A stretch of DNA of 32,566 nucleotides from Alphaproteobacteria bacterium. GTDB lineage: Bacteria > Pseudomonadota > Alphaproteobacteria > Caulobacterales > Hyphomonadaceae. The stretch covers positions 1 through 32,566 of the forward strand of contig JAGWYJ010000039.1 of NCBI GenBank assembly GCA_018969425.1. Reading direction: 5' to 3'. Positions 16,962-25,459 of this stretch are shown piece after piece. The position numbers were made by a program, and so were the translations under genes. Numbering within the stretch: position 1 is the stretch's first letter; each line of letters begins with the position of its first letter. Under the pieces are notes generated by a model. The model was not told where the DNA came from. It was given only the letters and a program-made list of their open reading frames with translations, and did no database searches.

Positions 16962-17005
16962 TTTGACGACGCTCTTTTGACAGTTGTATGACAGTTTTGT
17001 TTCAG
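16962..17005 (-). promoter_or_regulatory. Pho-box array (PhoB binding site) upstream of lipoprotein/receptor/T2SS operon
   Basis: On the minus strand, 16994-16977 reads CTGTCATACAACTGTCAA, which agrees with the PhoB consensus CTGTCATAWAWCTGTCAY at 16 of 18 positions. The 11-bp repeat continues on both sides: CTGAAACAAAA at 17005-16995, CTGTCATACAA at 16994-16984, CTGTCAAAAGA at 16983-16973, and a decayed GCGTCGTCAAA at 16972-16962. This 7+4 tandem layout is how PhoB dimers bind. The array overlaps the prepilin peptidase stop codon and ends about 90 nt before the lipoprotein ATG. In PhoB-dependent promoters the box replaces the -35 element; no strong -10 is evident. Confidence 0.8.
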
Positions 17006-17556
17006 TTGTAGGGAAGACCGGTCAGCCAGAGGATCCAGATTCCGGCTGCGAGAAATGGCCCAAAGGGAAGAGCCGTCTGTGGTTCCCAGCGCGTATTAAT
17101 CATTGATTTAATGATAAAAAACAGGATACCGGCGAGGGCGGCGATCAGGCAGATGAGGGGCAGGGCGCTCCAGCCCAGCCAGGCGCCGCCCGCGGCGGCA
17201 AGCTTGGCGTCTCCCCGGCCGAGCCCCTCGCGACCCCGCAGGTGTCGATAGAGTGTCTCGAGAGAGGCCAGCGCCAGGTATCCTGCGACACCGCCGATGA
17301 TCCGCGTGATCAGGGAAGGTTCGACGCCGAGCGTGCTCAGTCCCAGCCCGAAAATCACGAGGCCGATGGTCAGCTCGTCCGGAAGAATCATCCGGTCGAT
17401 GTCGACGAAGGCGGCCCAGGCAAGGCTGAAGGCAAGGATAGCGCCCGCAGGAGCAAGTCCTTGAGGGCCAAGAACGAGCCCGCTCAGGGCGGCGAGCGCG
17501 CCGACGCCTATGGCGGCGAGTGCGAGTCCCGGGGGCAGGGCCAGAGACCCTTTCAT
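17002..17556 (-). CDS. Prepilin peptidase (A24 family, short form lacking N-terminal domain)
   Basis: About 184 residues from the ATG at 17556, which has GAGGGGAG six bases upstream. It is an intramembrane aspartyl protease of the A24 family: about six hydrophobic segments, first catalytic Asp in FVDIDRMILPD (Asp52), second in the GRGD motif of GLGRGDAKL (Asp116). The N-terminal cysteine-rich methyltransferase domain of full-length PilD/GspO (about 270-290 aa) is absent, as in CpaA/TadV-type and some alphaproteobacterial T2SS peptidases. Its place directly upstream of the T2SS unit suggests that it processes GspG-K. Its stop codon is embedded in the Pho-box array, so it is transcribed from its own promoter and may read through. 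Confidence 0.9.
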   Translation of the reverse strand: MKGSLALPPGLALAAIGVGALAALSGLVLGPQGLAPAGAILAFSLAWAAFVDIDRMILPDELTIGLVIFGLGLSTLGVEPSLITRIIGGVAGYLALASLETLYRHLRGREGLGRGDAKLAAAGGAWLGWSALPLICLIAALAGILFFIIKSMINTRWEPQTALPFGPFLAAGIWILWLTGLPYN

Positions 17557-17602
17557 GTGATTCTCCCCTCGTTTCGACACTCTGGAGCGTGTGCGGGCGT
17601 CC

Positions 17603-17632
17603 TTGTCACCTCCAGTCAGCCGAGACTAGCAT
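17603..17632 (+). promoter_or_regulatory. Candidate sigma-70-type promoter of the S9/M28 peptidase operon
   Basis: TTGTCA (17603-17608) and TAGCAT (17627-17632) are separated by 18 nt. Transcription would begin near 17639, about 37 nt before the ATG at 17676. This supports that start over the in-frame ATG at 17637, which would sit at the transcription start itself. Confidence 0.45.
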
Positions 17633-17675
17633 TGGCATGCCGCGGACGCAGCGGCGTCTGAGGAGATTCGGCGGT

Positions 17676-19901
17676 ATGCGACTGACGATTTTGGCGGCTG
17701 TGGCGGTCGGACTCGCCGGGCTTTTTCCGGCCCATGCGGACAGGTTGACCCTCGACCGGGCGTTTTCCGACCCGCCGCTCTCGGGCCCGGTGGCGAGAGG
17801 GGTTCAGACCTCTCCGGATGGCCGCTTCGTGACCTGGATACGTCCTCAGGAAGGCCGTAGTCGGACAACGGATCTCTGGCTCCTCGAGACAGCCTCAGGC
17901 CAGTCGCGTCGTCTGATCGACGCAGGGGCTTTGATTGAAGCCGGCCGCGAACTGTCGGAAGAAGAAAAAAGCCGGCGCGAACGACAGGGCGTCCAGACTT
18001 CGGGCGTCGTCGACTATCAGTGGGATGAGGAAGGTCGGTTTATTCTCGCGCCGGTTGAGGGCGACTTGTTCCTTTATGAGATGGCGGGGTCAAAGCTTCG
18101 TCGTCTCACCGAGACCCCCGCCGACGAGATCGACGCCAAGGTGTCGCCCAGAGGGAGGTTCGTATCCTTCGTCCGGGATGATGATCTGATCATTCTCCCG
18201 TCGGGCGGCGGAGCGGAGCGCGCCCTGACCGAGGGCGGAACGAGCGACATCAGCTGGGGAACGGCTGAGTTCATCGCTCAGGAGGAGATGGGGCGCAGCA
18301 CGGGGTACTGGTGGTCGCCCGATGAAAGCCGCATCGCCGTCACCCGGGTGGATCAAACAGGCGTAGATATCGTTCCGCGTCCGGACGTGAACGCCTCCGG
18401 AGCCGTGATCGTCAATCAGCGCTATCCCCGGGTCGGTCGACCCAATGCGCGTGTCGAGCTCCATGTCGTATCCGTCTCAAACGGGGCGAAGGTTCGCGTC
18501 GATCTTGGCGCCGACAGCGACGTTTATCTGGCGAGGGTCGCCTGGGCGCGTGATGGGCGTATCCTCTATGTTCAGCGCCAGTCGCGCGACCAGAAGCGCC
18601 TCGATCTCCTGGCGGTCGATCCCTCCTCCGGACGATCCCGGGTGATCCTGACGGAGGAAAGTCCGCACTGGGTGGAGATCACCGACGATTTCCGGCCGCT
18701 CAAGACGGGCAATTTCCTCTGGTCCTCAGAGCGCAGCGGTCATCGTCATCTTTATCTCTACCGGGCCGATGGCGAGCTCATCCGTCAGGTGACCTTCGGC
18801 GACTGGCCGGTCGACGCCGTGATCGGGGTCGACGAGACCTCCAGAACGGTGTTTTTCGGAGCCAGTCGCGACACGCCCATCGAGCGAAGACTTTATTCAG
18901 AGAGCTATGGTCGTCCTGCAGGAGTGAAGGATCTGACCCCGGCGGGCGGATGGTGGACCGGCGAAGTGGCGAGTAACGGAAAGGCGTTCGTCGGCTCCTA
19001 TCAGGACCCTTCGACCCCGCCGCGTACAGGCGTCTACGCCCTCGACGGCCGTCTGATCCGCTGGATCGAGGAAAATCCCCTCGACGCCTCTCACCCCTAT
19101 TTTCCATTTGTCGGAAGGCATCGTGTTCCCGAGTTCGGGACAATCAAGGCCTCAGACGGCCAGGACATGCACTGGATGATGCGGACCCCGCCCGGCTTCG
19201 ATCCGAAAAAGAAGTACCCGGTCATCGTCACCGTCTACGGAGGTCCGGCGAGCGCGCTGGTGGCCCGACGGTGGATGTCGCCGACCGATCAGCTCTATCT
19301 GGAGGCGGGGTATATTCTCTTCACTCTCGATAATCGCGGAACCCCGAATCGTTCGACGGCGTTCAAGACGGCGATTCACCGGCGAATGGGACTTCCGGAG
19401 ACGGCCGATCAGGTCCTCGGTGCGCGCTTCCTCGCCGGGCTGCCCTATGTCGACGCCTCTCGCATCGGCGCCACGGGCTGGTCGAACGGAGGGTTCATGA
19501 CCCTTCTCATGCTGACCGAGCCCAGCTCTCCCTATGCGGCGGGCGTCGCTGGAGCGCCTCCGACGGATTTTCGTCTCTATGATACCCATTACACCGAACG
19601 CTTCATGGAGACAGATGCGAACAATCACGACAACTACGAAGCTTCCGACGTCGTCAACCGGATCAGCGCACTGCGCCCGGGCGCTCTCATGCTTATTCAC
19701 GGCATGGCGGACGACAATGTGACCTTCGACAACTCGACGCGTCTGATGGCGGCGCTTCAGGCGCGTGGAACGGCTTTTGAGACCATGCTCTATCCGGGCC
19801 TGCGTCATCGGGCAGGCTGGACTCAGGCGCATCTGCGGCATCGCATGGAGGCGACGCTTGATTTCTTCAACCGCAAGCTGAAGCCGGAGGCGGCCCCGTG
19901 A
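17676..19901 (+). CDS. Exported S9 family prolyl peptidase, dipeptidyl-peptidase IV type
   Basis: About 741 residues with a signal peptide (cut after PAHA). An N-terminal eight-bladed beta-propeller (DPPIV_N, about 60-500) precedes an alpha/beta-hydrolase domain. The substrate-anchoring double Glu is in QEEMGRSTGYWWSPD (Glu203-Glu204), a hallmark of DPP-IV-type enzymes that cut X-Pro/X-Ala dipeptides from free N-termini. The catalytic Ser603 is in GWSNGG, where most family members have GWSYGG; Asp679 is in MADDNV and His711 in GLRHRAG. Start chosen at 17676, with AGGAG ten bases upstream and a promoter placed to suit. The stop overlaps the start of the M28 peptidase by 4 nt, so the two are co-expressed and probably degrade peptides together in the periplasm or outside. 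Confidence 0.92.
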   Translation: MRLTILAAVAVGLAGLFPAHADRLTLDRAFSDPPLSGPVARGVQTSPDGRFVTWIRPQEGRSRTTDLWLLETASGQSRRLIDAGALIEAGRELSEEEKSRRERQGVQTSGVVDYQWDEEGRFILAPVEGDLFLYEMAGSKLRRLTETPADEIDAKVSPRGRFVSFVRDDDLIILPSGGGAERALTEGGTSDISWGTAEFIAQEEMGRSTGYWWSPDESRIAVTRVDQTGVDIVPRPDVNASGAVIVNQRYPRVGRPNARVELHVVSVSNGAKVRVDLGADSDVYLARVAWARDGRILYVQRQSRDQKRLDLLAVDPSSGRSRVILTEESPHWVEITDDFRPLKTGNFLWSSERSGHRHLYLYRADGELIRQVTFGDWPVDAVIGVDETSRTVFFGASRDTPIERRLYSESYGRPAGVKDLTPAGGWWTGEVASNGKAFVGSYQDPSTPPRTGVYALDGRLIRWIEENPLDASHPYFPFVGRHRVPEFGTIKASDGQDMHWMMRTPPGFDPKKKYPVIVTVYGGPASALVARRWMSPTDQLYLEAGYILFTLDNRGTPNRSTAFKTAIHRRMGLPETADQVLGARFLAGLPYVDASRIGATGWSNGGFMTLLMLTEPSSPYAAGVAGAPPTDFRLYDTHYTERFMETDANNHDNYEASDVVNRISALRPGALMLIHGMADDNVTFDNSTRLMAALQARGTAFETMLYPGLRHRAGWTQAHLRHRMEATLDFFNRKLKPEAAP

Positions 19902-21310
19902 ACTCACACTCCCTCATCGCAATCGGCCTCCTCAGCTTTCTCTCGGCGTGCGCAACTCCTCCGCCAGAGCAGCCGCCGGAGAGGTCGTCGTCCGCTGAGT
20001 TGTCCGCGAACGTCTCGAGCGACCGATGCCCGGTGCGCGCCTTGATGTCCGAGGTCGATCCGGCCCGACTGCGTTCGGACATCTCGACCATGGTCTCCTT
20101 TGGGACCCGACACACCCTGTCGGACGCCGTCTCGCCGACGAGAGGTATCGGCGCAGCGCGCCGGTGGGTCGAAAGCGAGTTCAGGCGCATGTCGCAGGGC
20201 TGCGGCCAGTGTCTGGAAATCGCCACCCCTTCGGACGACGTACGGGCGCCACGGAACCCCGAAGGCGTTCCGGTGGTCAATGTGCTGGCCATTCAGAAGG
20301 GACGGCGTGATCCGGGTCGGGTGATCATCATCTCGGGTCACCTGGACAGTCGGGTCAGCGATGTCATGGATGCGACCTCCGACGCTCCCGGCGCGAACGA
20401 TGACGCCTCGGGGACAGCTGCTGTCATCGAAGCGGCCCGCATTCTCTCGCGAAGAACCTTCGACGCTACGCTGGTCTACGCCGCCCTCAGCGGCGAGGAG
20501 CAGGGCCTTCTGGGGGGTAAAATACTCGCCGATTACGCAAAGCGCAGAGGCTGGAAGGTCGAAGCCGTTCTGAACAATGATATCATCGGCAACACCGGGG
20601 GAAGCTCCGGTGAACGGGTCGACGGGCGCGTCCGGGTCTTCACCGAGGGCGTGCGCAGCCTCGAGACGCAGGCCATGGCGGATGCCAGAACCTCAAATGG
20701 CGGGGAAGTGGACAGCCCGTCCCGAAACCTCGCTCGCTTCATCGATGGTGTCGCCAACGACTGTCTTGAATCTTTCGATGTCATGATGATTTACCGCCGT
20801 GATCGCTTCGGTCGCGGCGGCGATCAGGTGCGGATGCTTGAGGCGGGCTTCCCGTCCGTACGAGTGACGGAAGGCGCAGAGAACTACACACGCCAGCACC
20901 AGGATCTTCGCGTCGAGAACGGCATCGCCTATGGCGACACGCTCGAAGGCGTCGACTTTCCCTATCTTGCGAGGGTCGTCTCGCTGAATGTGGCCTCGCT
21001 CGCTAGTCTCGCCTCCGCGCCGCCGCCTCCGACAGAGGTTCGCATCGAAGGGGCGGTATCTCCCGATACGGTTGTCAGCTGGTCCAAGGTTGAAGGTGCA
21101 ACGGGCTATCGGATCTGGCGGCGTCCGACGACCGAGCCGGTCTGGACTTTGAGCGTTGAGACGGGTCCGGATGCAACCTCCCTGCGTTTGCCGGGCGTCA
21201 TCATTGACGACTGGTTCTTCGGCGTGGCTGCGCTGGGGCCGGATGGATTGTCATCACCGGTTCAGTTCGCTGGTCCTGTCGGGGCGTTCTTTCCTCCGCC
21301 GACAGACTGA
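19898..21310 (+). CDS. M28 family zinc aminopeptidase, lipoprotein, with C-terminal FnIII-like domain
   Basis: A 470-residue protein starting with GTG inside a GTGA overlap with the S9 gene. The signal peptide ends in a lipobox (FLSAC), so it is probably anchored to a membrane. The M28 metal site is complete: His148 in GHLDS, the bridging Asp in GANDDASG (168/169), catalytic Glu200 and Glu201 in SGEEQG, Asp228 in NNDIIG and His334 in TRQHQ. After a Pro-rich hinge (APPPPTEV), residues about 375-465 form a fibronectin-III-like domain (VVSWSKVEGATGYRIWRR). It should remove single residues from peptides and complement the dipeptidase upstream. Confidence 0.9.
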   Translation: MNSHSLIAIGLLSFLSACATPPPEQPPERSSSAELSANVSSDRCPVRALMSEVDPARLRSDISTMVSFGTRHTLSDAVSPTRGIGAARRWVESEFRRMSQGCGQCLEIATPSDDVRAPRNPEGVPVVNVLAIQKGRRDPGRVIIISGHLDSRVSDVMDATSDAPGANDDASGTAAVIEAARILSRRTFDATLVYAALSGEEQGLLGGKILADYAKRRGWKVEAVLNNDIIGNTGGSSGERVDGRVRVFTEGVRSLETQAMADARTSNGGEVDSPSRNLARFIDGVANDCLESFDVMMIYRRDRFGRGGDQVRMLEAGFPSVRVTEGAENYTRQHQDLRVENGIAYGDTLEGVDFPYLARVVSLNVASLASLASAPPPPTEVRIEGAVSPDTVVSWSKVEGATGYRIWRRPTTEPVWTLSVETGPDATSLRLPGVIIDDWFFGVAALGPDGLSSPVQFAGPVGAFFPPPTD

Positions 21311-21362
21311 ACAGGTCCGCTTGACCAGGCCCGATAAGGGCGCCGGCGCGACGCGTGGCCCG

Positions 21363-22454
21363 TCAGTCAGAACACGCATTCCGAATGGTCTCCCACGCCT
21401 CCTGAGACAATGAGGATGCGAACCCCTTGTCTCCCACAGCTCGGGCTCGTTCGATCCTTTTATCGGTGTCGGGGTGAGAGCTCAGCCATTCCGGCAGATC
21501 GATCTCGCCGGGACCCGCCGTCTCTTGTCCGGCGCTCCATGTCTGCATGCGCTCGAAGGCCTCGGCCAGAGCGGTGGGATTGATCTTCGAGGCTTCCAGG
21601 AGACGCAGCGCATCCTCGTCCGCTCGGGCCTCCTGAGCTCGGGTGTATTGCAGGCTGGTCGCCTGCCCGGCCAGCAGGATGATCTGCTGGCCCAGTCCTG
21701 ATCCCCCAGTGACCAGGTCCAGCAGGAGACCGAGGCCCGCGGACCGGTAAAGGCCCGTGAGGGCGTCCCTGTTGCGGACATGGGCGATTTCGTGAGCCAT
21801 CACAGCCGCAAACTGGTCAGGATGATCTAGCGTCTCGATGAGGCCTCGCGTGGCCATCACATAGCCGCCGGGAAGCGCCATGGCGTTGGGAACAGGCGTG
21901 TCCGCAAAATGGAAGGAAAGTTCGAAGGGTTCAAACTGGCTATTGTAGAGACGATCGAGAACAGGCCTTGCCGCCTGCTCCGCCGCCTGCGCCCGGGGAC
22001 CTTCACAACGCGGATAGATGAGAGCGAGCTGTCCGGACACGTTGGCCCCCAAAGTCGTCTCCGCCGATGGCGGAGTGATCAGGGTCAGGGGTCTAGCCGC
22101 AAGAGGCACGCCGATAAACAGGACCGCGCCGATCGCCGCTGCGCCTGCGGTGAGGGCTGCGATGAGGGCGAGCTGATCGCGGTTCCGCCCGCCGGAAGAG
22201 AAGACCTTGGGCGCAGCCCGAAAGAGCTGGTCGCTGAGGGAGTTGGAAAGTCTCAGTCGAGAGTCGGGATCGGCTGATGACCGCAGTCTCAATCCGTTGC
22301 CGCGATCAAGAACCTCGAGCGTGGAGTAAGGCCACTCTCGGACGTCTTCGCCGGGAGCGTGTATGATGAGCGCATCTCCGGAGACCTCGACGTCGACGGC
22401 TCGCGCGCCGGCTGAGCGTCCGTCAAAGAGAAGAGCATCATCTCCCCCCGACAT
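21363..22454 (-). CDS. M48 family zinc metalloprotease, membrane-anchored
   Basis: A 363-residue protein. An N-terminal domain of about 90 residues (MSGGDDALLFDGRSAGA) precedes one membrane helix (about 95-120), then an M48 peptidase domain. The zinc motif HEIAH is at 221-225 and the third ligand is probably Glu275 in EARADEDAL. The final part (WLSSHPDTDKRIERARA) is the usual M48 tail. Its ATG shares one base with the stop of the DUF898 gene (TGATG), so the two are coupled. This arrangement is seen in many proteobacteria, where the pair is thought to act in envelope maintenance; the substrate is unknown. Confidence 0.9.
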   Translation of the reverse strand: MSGGDDALLFDGRSAGARAVDVEVSGDALIIHAPGEDVREWPYSTLEVLDRGNGLRLRSSADPDSRLRLSNSLSDQLFRAAPKVFSSGGRNRDQLALIAALTAGAAAIGAVLFIGVPLAARPLTLITPPSAETTLGANVSGQLALIYPRCEGPRAQAAEQAARPVLDRLYNSQFEPFELSFHFADTPVPNAMALPGGYVMATRGLIETLDHPDQFAAVMAHEIAHVRNRDALTGLYRSAGLGLLLDLVTGGSGLGQQIILLAGQATSLQYTRAQEARADEDALRLLEASKINPTALAEAFERMQTWSAGQETAGPGEIDLPEWLSSHPDTDKRIERARAVGDKGFASSLSQEAWETIRNACSD

Positions 22455-23524
22455 CAGAAGGCGCCTCCCAGATCAAGGGCATCCGCCATACCTTCGCCGC
22501 TGGAAGGCCCTTTCGATGTGGCCTGGGCGATTTTTGCGTAATCAAGGGCGCCCTCAGTGCGAAGGCGCATCGCGGACTTTCGCCAGACCCGCATCTGCGC
22601 GGCCATTCCACCAAAGCCGAGGGTCAGGATAACAAGAGCGATGTTTCCAAAGATGAGGCTCAGCTGGTCCTTTGCGCTCATGGTGGAGGAGAGCTTGAGA
22701 TCTCCCAGGGTGAGACACCTCGCTACGCGTCGCTGCATGACCGCTTCATGCCAGGCCCCCAGAAGAAGGGCTGGCGGGAGAGAAAGGAAGAGCACGAGAT
22801 AGATGATGCCGATGAACCCTGCCGGGTCGGTTGAAGACGCCATATCGCCTCCAGCGGCTCCGGTGATGCCGAGAGCGACCAGAGGGATCAGGGACCCGAA
22901 CCACGACAGGGCGAAACTCGTCCAGACAGGATCGCTGCTCGAACGTCGGCTTTCGTCCCAGACGAAGGGCGTGTCTCCAAAACTCGCTTCGCTCCACATC
23001 CTCCTGGCGAGACGCAGGCGCATCACGGGAGCATACCATCCAAGTGTGATGAAGGTGAGGAACAGATAGCCCAGCGTGGCCGTGCCGTAACCCAGAGGAG
23101 AGCCGGACTGAGAGAAGCGCACCCCTCGCCAGAGTGTTCTCGACAGCTGGTATCTCCGGGCAAGATAAACTGCGGTTCCTATGAGAAGAAACAGGCCGAT
23201 ATAGATCAGAAGCACAATTGCGATCAGGAGCGGAGGAGAGCCCACGAGCAGCTGAACGGCAAGAAGTGCGACGGCAAGGGGAAGGCTGACCGTGACGATT
23301 CCGATCAGGAAGCCGATGAAAAGCTCGGAACCTTTGCCAGTATATTCCAGAGGCTCGCCGTCCACGAGGGTGTCGGCCCACAGTCTACGCCGCATCTGCG
23401 TGCGTCCCCAGAAACGAAACAGGGTCAGCGTCGGAATGGAAAGGAGGGCGGTATAAAAGCCCATCCAGACAAAAGATCCGATCCGGGATCGCTGGTCCAC
23501 GTTTATGGAGTTCTCAGCGCTCAT
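22454..23524 (-). CDS. DUF898 (YjgN-like) integral membrane protein
   Basis: About 356 residues from the ATG at 23524, preceded by GGGGGA seven bases upstream. Six to seven hydrophobic segments alternate with short loops. The family signatures are GFYTALLSIPTLTLFRFWGRTQMRRRLWADTLVDG near the start, TFITLGWYAPVMRLRLARRMW in the middle and FGGMAAQMRVWRKSAMRLR near the end, each built on an aromatic/Arg-rich loop after a helix. Function is not established. It is coupled to the M48 peptidase gene, so the two proteins may form a membrane complex. Confidence 0.85.
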   Translation of the reverse strand: MSAENSINVDQRSRIGSFVWMGFYTALLSIPTLTLFRFWGRTQMRRRLWADTLVDGEPLEYTGKGSELFIGFLIGIVTVSLPLAVALLAVQLLVGSPPLLIAIVLLIYIGLFLLIGTAVYLARRYQLSRTLWRGVRFSQSGSPLGYGTATLGYLFLTFITLGWYAPVMRLRLARRMWSEASFGDTPFVWDESRRSSSDPVWTSFALSWFGSLIPLVALGITGAAGGDMASSTDPAGFIGIIYLVLFLSLPPALLLGAWHEAVMQRRVARCLTLGDLKLSSTMSAKDQLSLIFGNIALVILTLGFGGMAAQMRVWRKSAMRLRTEGALDYAKIAQATSKGPSSGEGMADALDLGGAF

Positions 23525-23881
23525 TGTTCTATCCCCCGTCCCAATTCGCTCACGAGAAGCCGATACCAAGCCTAGAGGCGTCCGTGTTCACCAGTCAACG
23601 GGCGTCGGCTGGCTGATCATTGGCCACATAGAAGCAGAAGTCTCGATCAGACGCTCGGGTAAGTCTCTCACAAAGGGAGATGTCGTTTCTCAATCAATCT
23701 GGGAGCTCGGGAGAGCTCTGCGGGGGCAAAGCTGGGTCATCCTGTTTTTCGGGCGCCGAAAACGATCGTCTCTGAACGTTCGGACTTCATAGTCCTGGAG
23801 CCTACGGCAGTCGTTCATAGACCTGCGGTGCTGCGGTCTGCACATCAACAGGTGGTCGCTTCCACGGCTCAATCCAAGCGG
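23525..23881. other. Gene-free stretch between DUF898 and MFS genes
   Basis: No coding region is convincing. It should hold the promoter of the DUF898/M48 pair (minus strand). The only structure is the inverted repeat listed at 23746-23762 and a GAGCTC...GAGCTC palindrome at about 23703-23718. A plus-strand open frame across part of it has no recognisable features. Confidence 0.5.
23746..23762 (-). terminator. Possible terminator after the MFS gene
   Basis: TTTTCGG (23746-23752) and CCGAAAA (23756-23762) form a 7-bp stem with a 3-nt loop. The flanking A and T tracts would give a U-rich tail on the minus-strand transcript of the catabolic operon, which ends at 23882. It is short, so the call is tentative. 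Confidence 0.4.
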
Positions 23882-25330
23882 TCAGGCGTGTCGCCCCAGC
23901 GCGAGGGAAATCTCCCGGTGCCGCGCGCGCGTGATGGCGTAGGAGGAAAACACGACCATGGAGAGGATCGCCACCAGCGACGGCAGAGGGCCCCAGATCA
24001 GGACAAGCTGGGACTGCACGGTTTCAGGTATGACGGTCACATCTTCCGCGCTTACCGTCCTTGGGAAACTGATGAGGTCCAGTGCGAAGCCGGCGATCAT
24101 GACGCCAATGCTGCGTCCGGCGTTGTTCGCCAGGCCAAGTCCTGCGAAGTAAAGGCCCTCCCGGCGTTGATGAAAGAGCATTTCATGTTCATCAGCCGCA
24201 TCCGCCATCATTGAGGGATAAACGACGGAAATGAACCCGACCCCAAGGCCTGCGGTGAACGAGTTGATCTGCATGGGTAAGATGGCGTCGTCGCCCAGGG
24301 GGACGTAGAGCCCAGCAAGCTTGAGCCCCTGCAGAACAAGCCAGTTCGCGATCAGAAGTCCGAAGCCGATGAGAACGATATGTTTCTTCTCTAATCGTCT
24401 CTGGAATACGGGCGCGGAAACACCCCCGAGGAGAGTGCCGAGAAGGAACGCGTAAGTGACAAACTGAATCGTTTCGCTTCTCATCCTCCAGACGAAAAGG
24501 AATGAGTGGCTGTTGAGGCTCGCATTGACCCCCAGGGAGCCATAGAAAAGGACTGCTGCAACAAACAGAAATCGGAAGGATCGATTTCGGAAGATCTCGA
24601 CAACGCCCTCAGGAAGCCGCTTCCACATCGGGGCTGGACTTTGCGCCGGTTGGGGAAGGGCGGCGGCGAACCTGTAGATGCCGAGGCAGCACAAGGTCAT
24701 GCTTGTGAACAGAAAAGCCGCAACCGACCATCCGAACCCGGGATAGCTCTCGGCCTTGAGGAGGCCCCCTTCGGCGAAGTAGAACGAATAACCGACTGCG
24801 GTGATCATCACCGTGACCCCAAGCCCTGTGATGACGCGGTACATCACCAGTCCGGTTCGCGCCGAGTAGTCTGTCTCCAGCTCTGCGCCGAGGGTCAGGA
24901 ACGGAACGTTGAACAGGGACATGGCGCCGCGGGCGGCGATCGCCATACATGTCAGCCATGAGAACAGCGCAAATCCTTGGAGGCCTGGAGGCGGCGAGAA
25001 CAGCAGACCCATGAAGACGGCCACCAGCGGGGTTGCGATCAGCATGGGGGGCAGGCGTCGACCCAGGCGGGTCTTGAGGTTGTCAGACCAGGACCCGATG
25101 AAAGGGTCGACGAGCGCATCAAACAGAAGACCTATGGCGAGCGCGAGGCCCACCAGAGACGCGGATAATCCTAGAACCGCCGTATAGAAAAAGAAGGCGA
25201 ACCCGATGGCGGTGTCGAAGCCGCCATTCTGGACGGCGCCGCCGAGACCGTAGGCCAGCTTGACTGTGATTGGAGGCCTGCGTCTTGCTCCGGACAGGGC
25301 GCCAGCATCGTTGCTCGCGTCAGTGGACAT
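23882..25330 (-). CDS. MFS transporter, GPH (glycoside-pentoside-hexuronide)/MelB type
   Basis: About 482 residues and 12 membrane helices. The loop between helices 2 and 3 (DALVDPFIGSWSDNLKTRLGRRLPPM) is the signature of the GPH:cation symporter group. The start at 25330 has AAGG seven bases upstream; a longer frame reaches 25411 but lacks support. It follows a hydrolase gene by about 129 nt, downstream of aldo/keto reductase and PhyH-like genes, so it probably imports the compound that those enzymes process. The substrate could be a glycoside or a lipid-like or aromatic molecule; sequence alone does not decide. Confidence 0.85.
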   Translation of the reverse strand: MSTDASNDAGALSGARRRPPITVKLAYGLGGAVQNGGFDTAIGFAFFFYTAVLGLSASLVGLALAIGLLFDALVDPFIGSWSDNLKTRLGRRLPPMLIATPLVAVFMGLLFSPPPGLQGFALFSWLTCMAIAARGAMSLFNVPFLTLGAELETDYSARTGLVMYRVITGLGVTVMITAVGYSFYFAEGGLLKAESYPGFGWSVAAFLFTSMTLCCLGIYRFAAALPQPAQSPAPMWKRLPEGVVEIFRNRSFRFLFVAAVLFYGSLGVNASLNSHSFLFVWRMRSETIQFVTYAFLLGTLLGGVSAPVFQRRLEKKHIVLIGFGLLIANWLVLQGLKLAGLYVPLGDDAILPMQINSFTAGLGVGFISVVYPSMMADAADEHEMLFHQRREGLYFAGLGLANNAGRSIGVMIAGFALDLISFPRTVSAEDVTVIPETVQSQLVLIWGPLPSLVAILSMVVFSSYAITRARHREISLALGRHA

Positions 25331-25459
25331 GACGTGGCCTTTCCATCTCAAAGTCTGAACTGGCGGAAGTCGACCTGGCCGCGCCATTTCGGTCACTCCA
25401 GGCGGCGGCATGGCGGATCTCGATCCGACTGGAGGCGCCCGCGGACAGGACGGTCTGCA

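Noticed and set aside
23505-23792. Plus-strand open frame of 95 codons in the gap upstream of the DUF898 gene
   Set aside because: It overlaps the DUF898 start, lacks a ribosome binding site and has no protein-like features.
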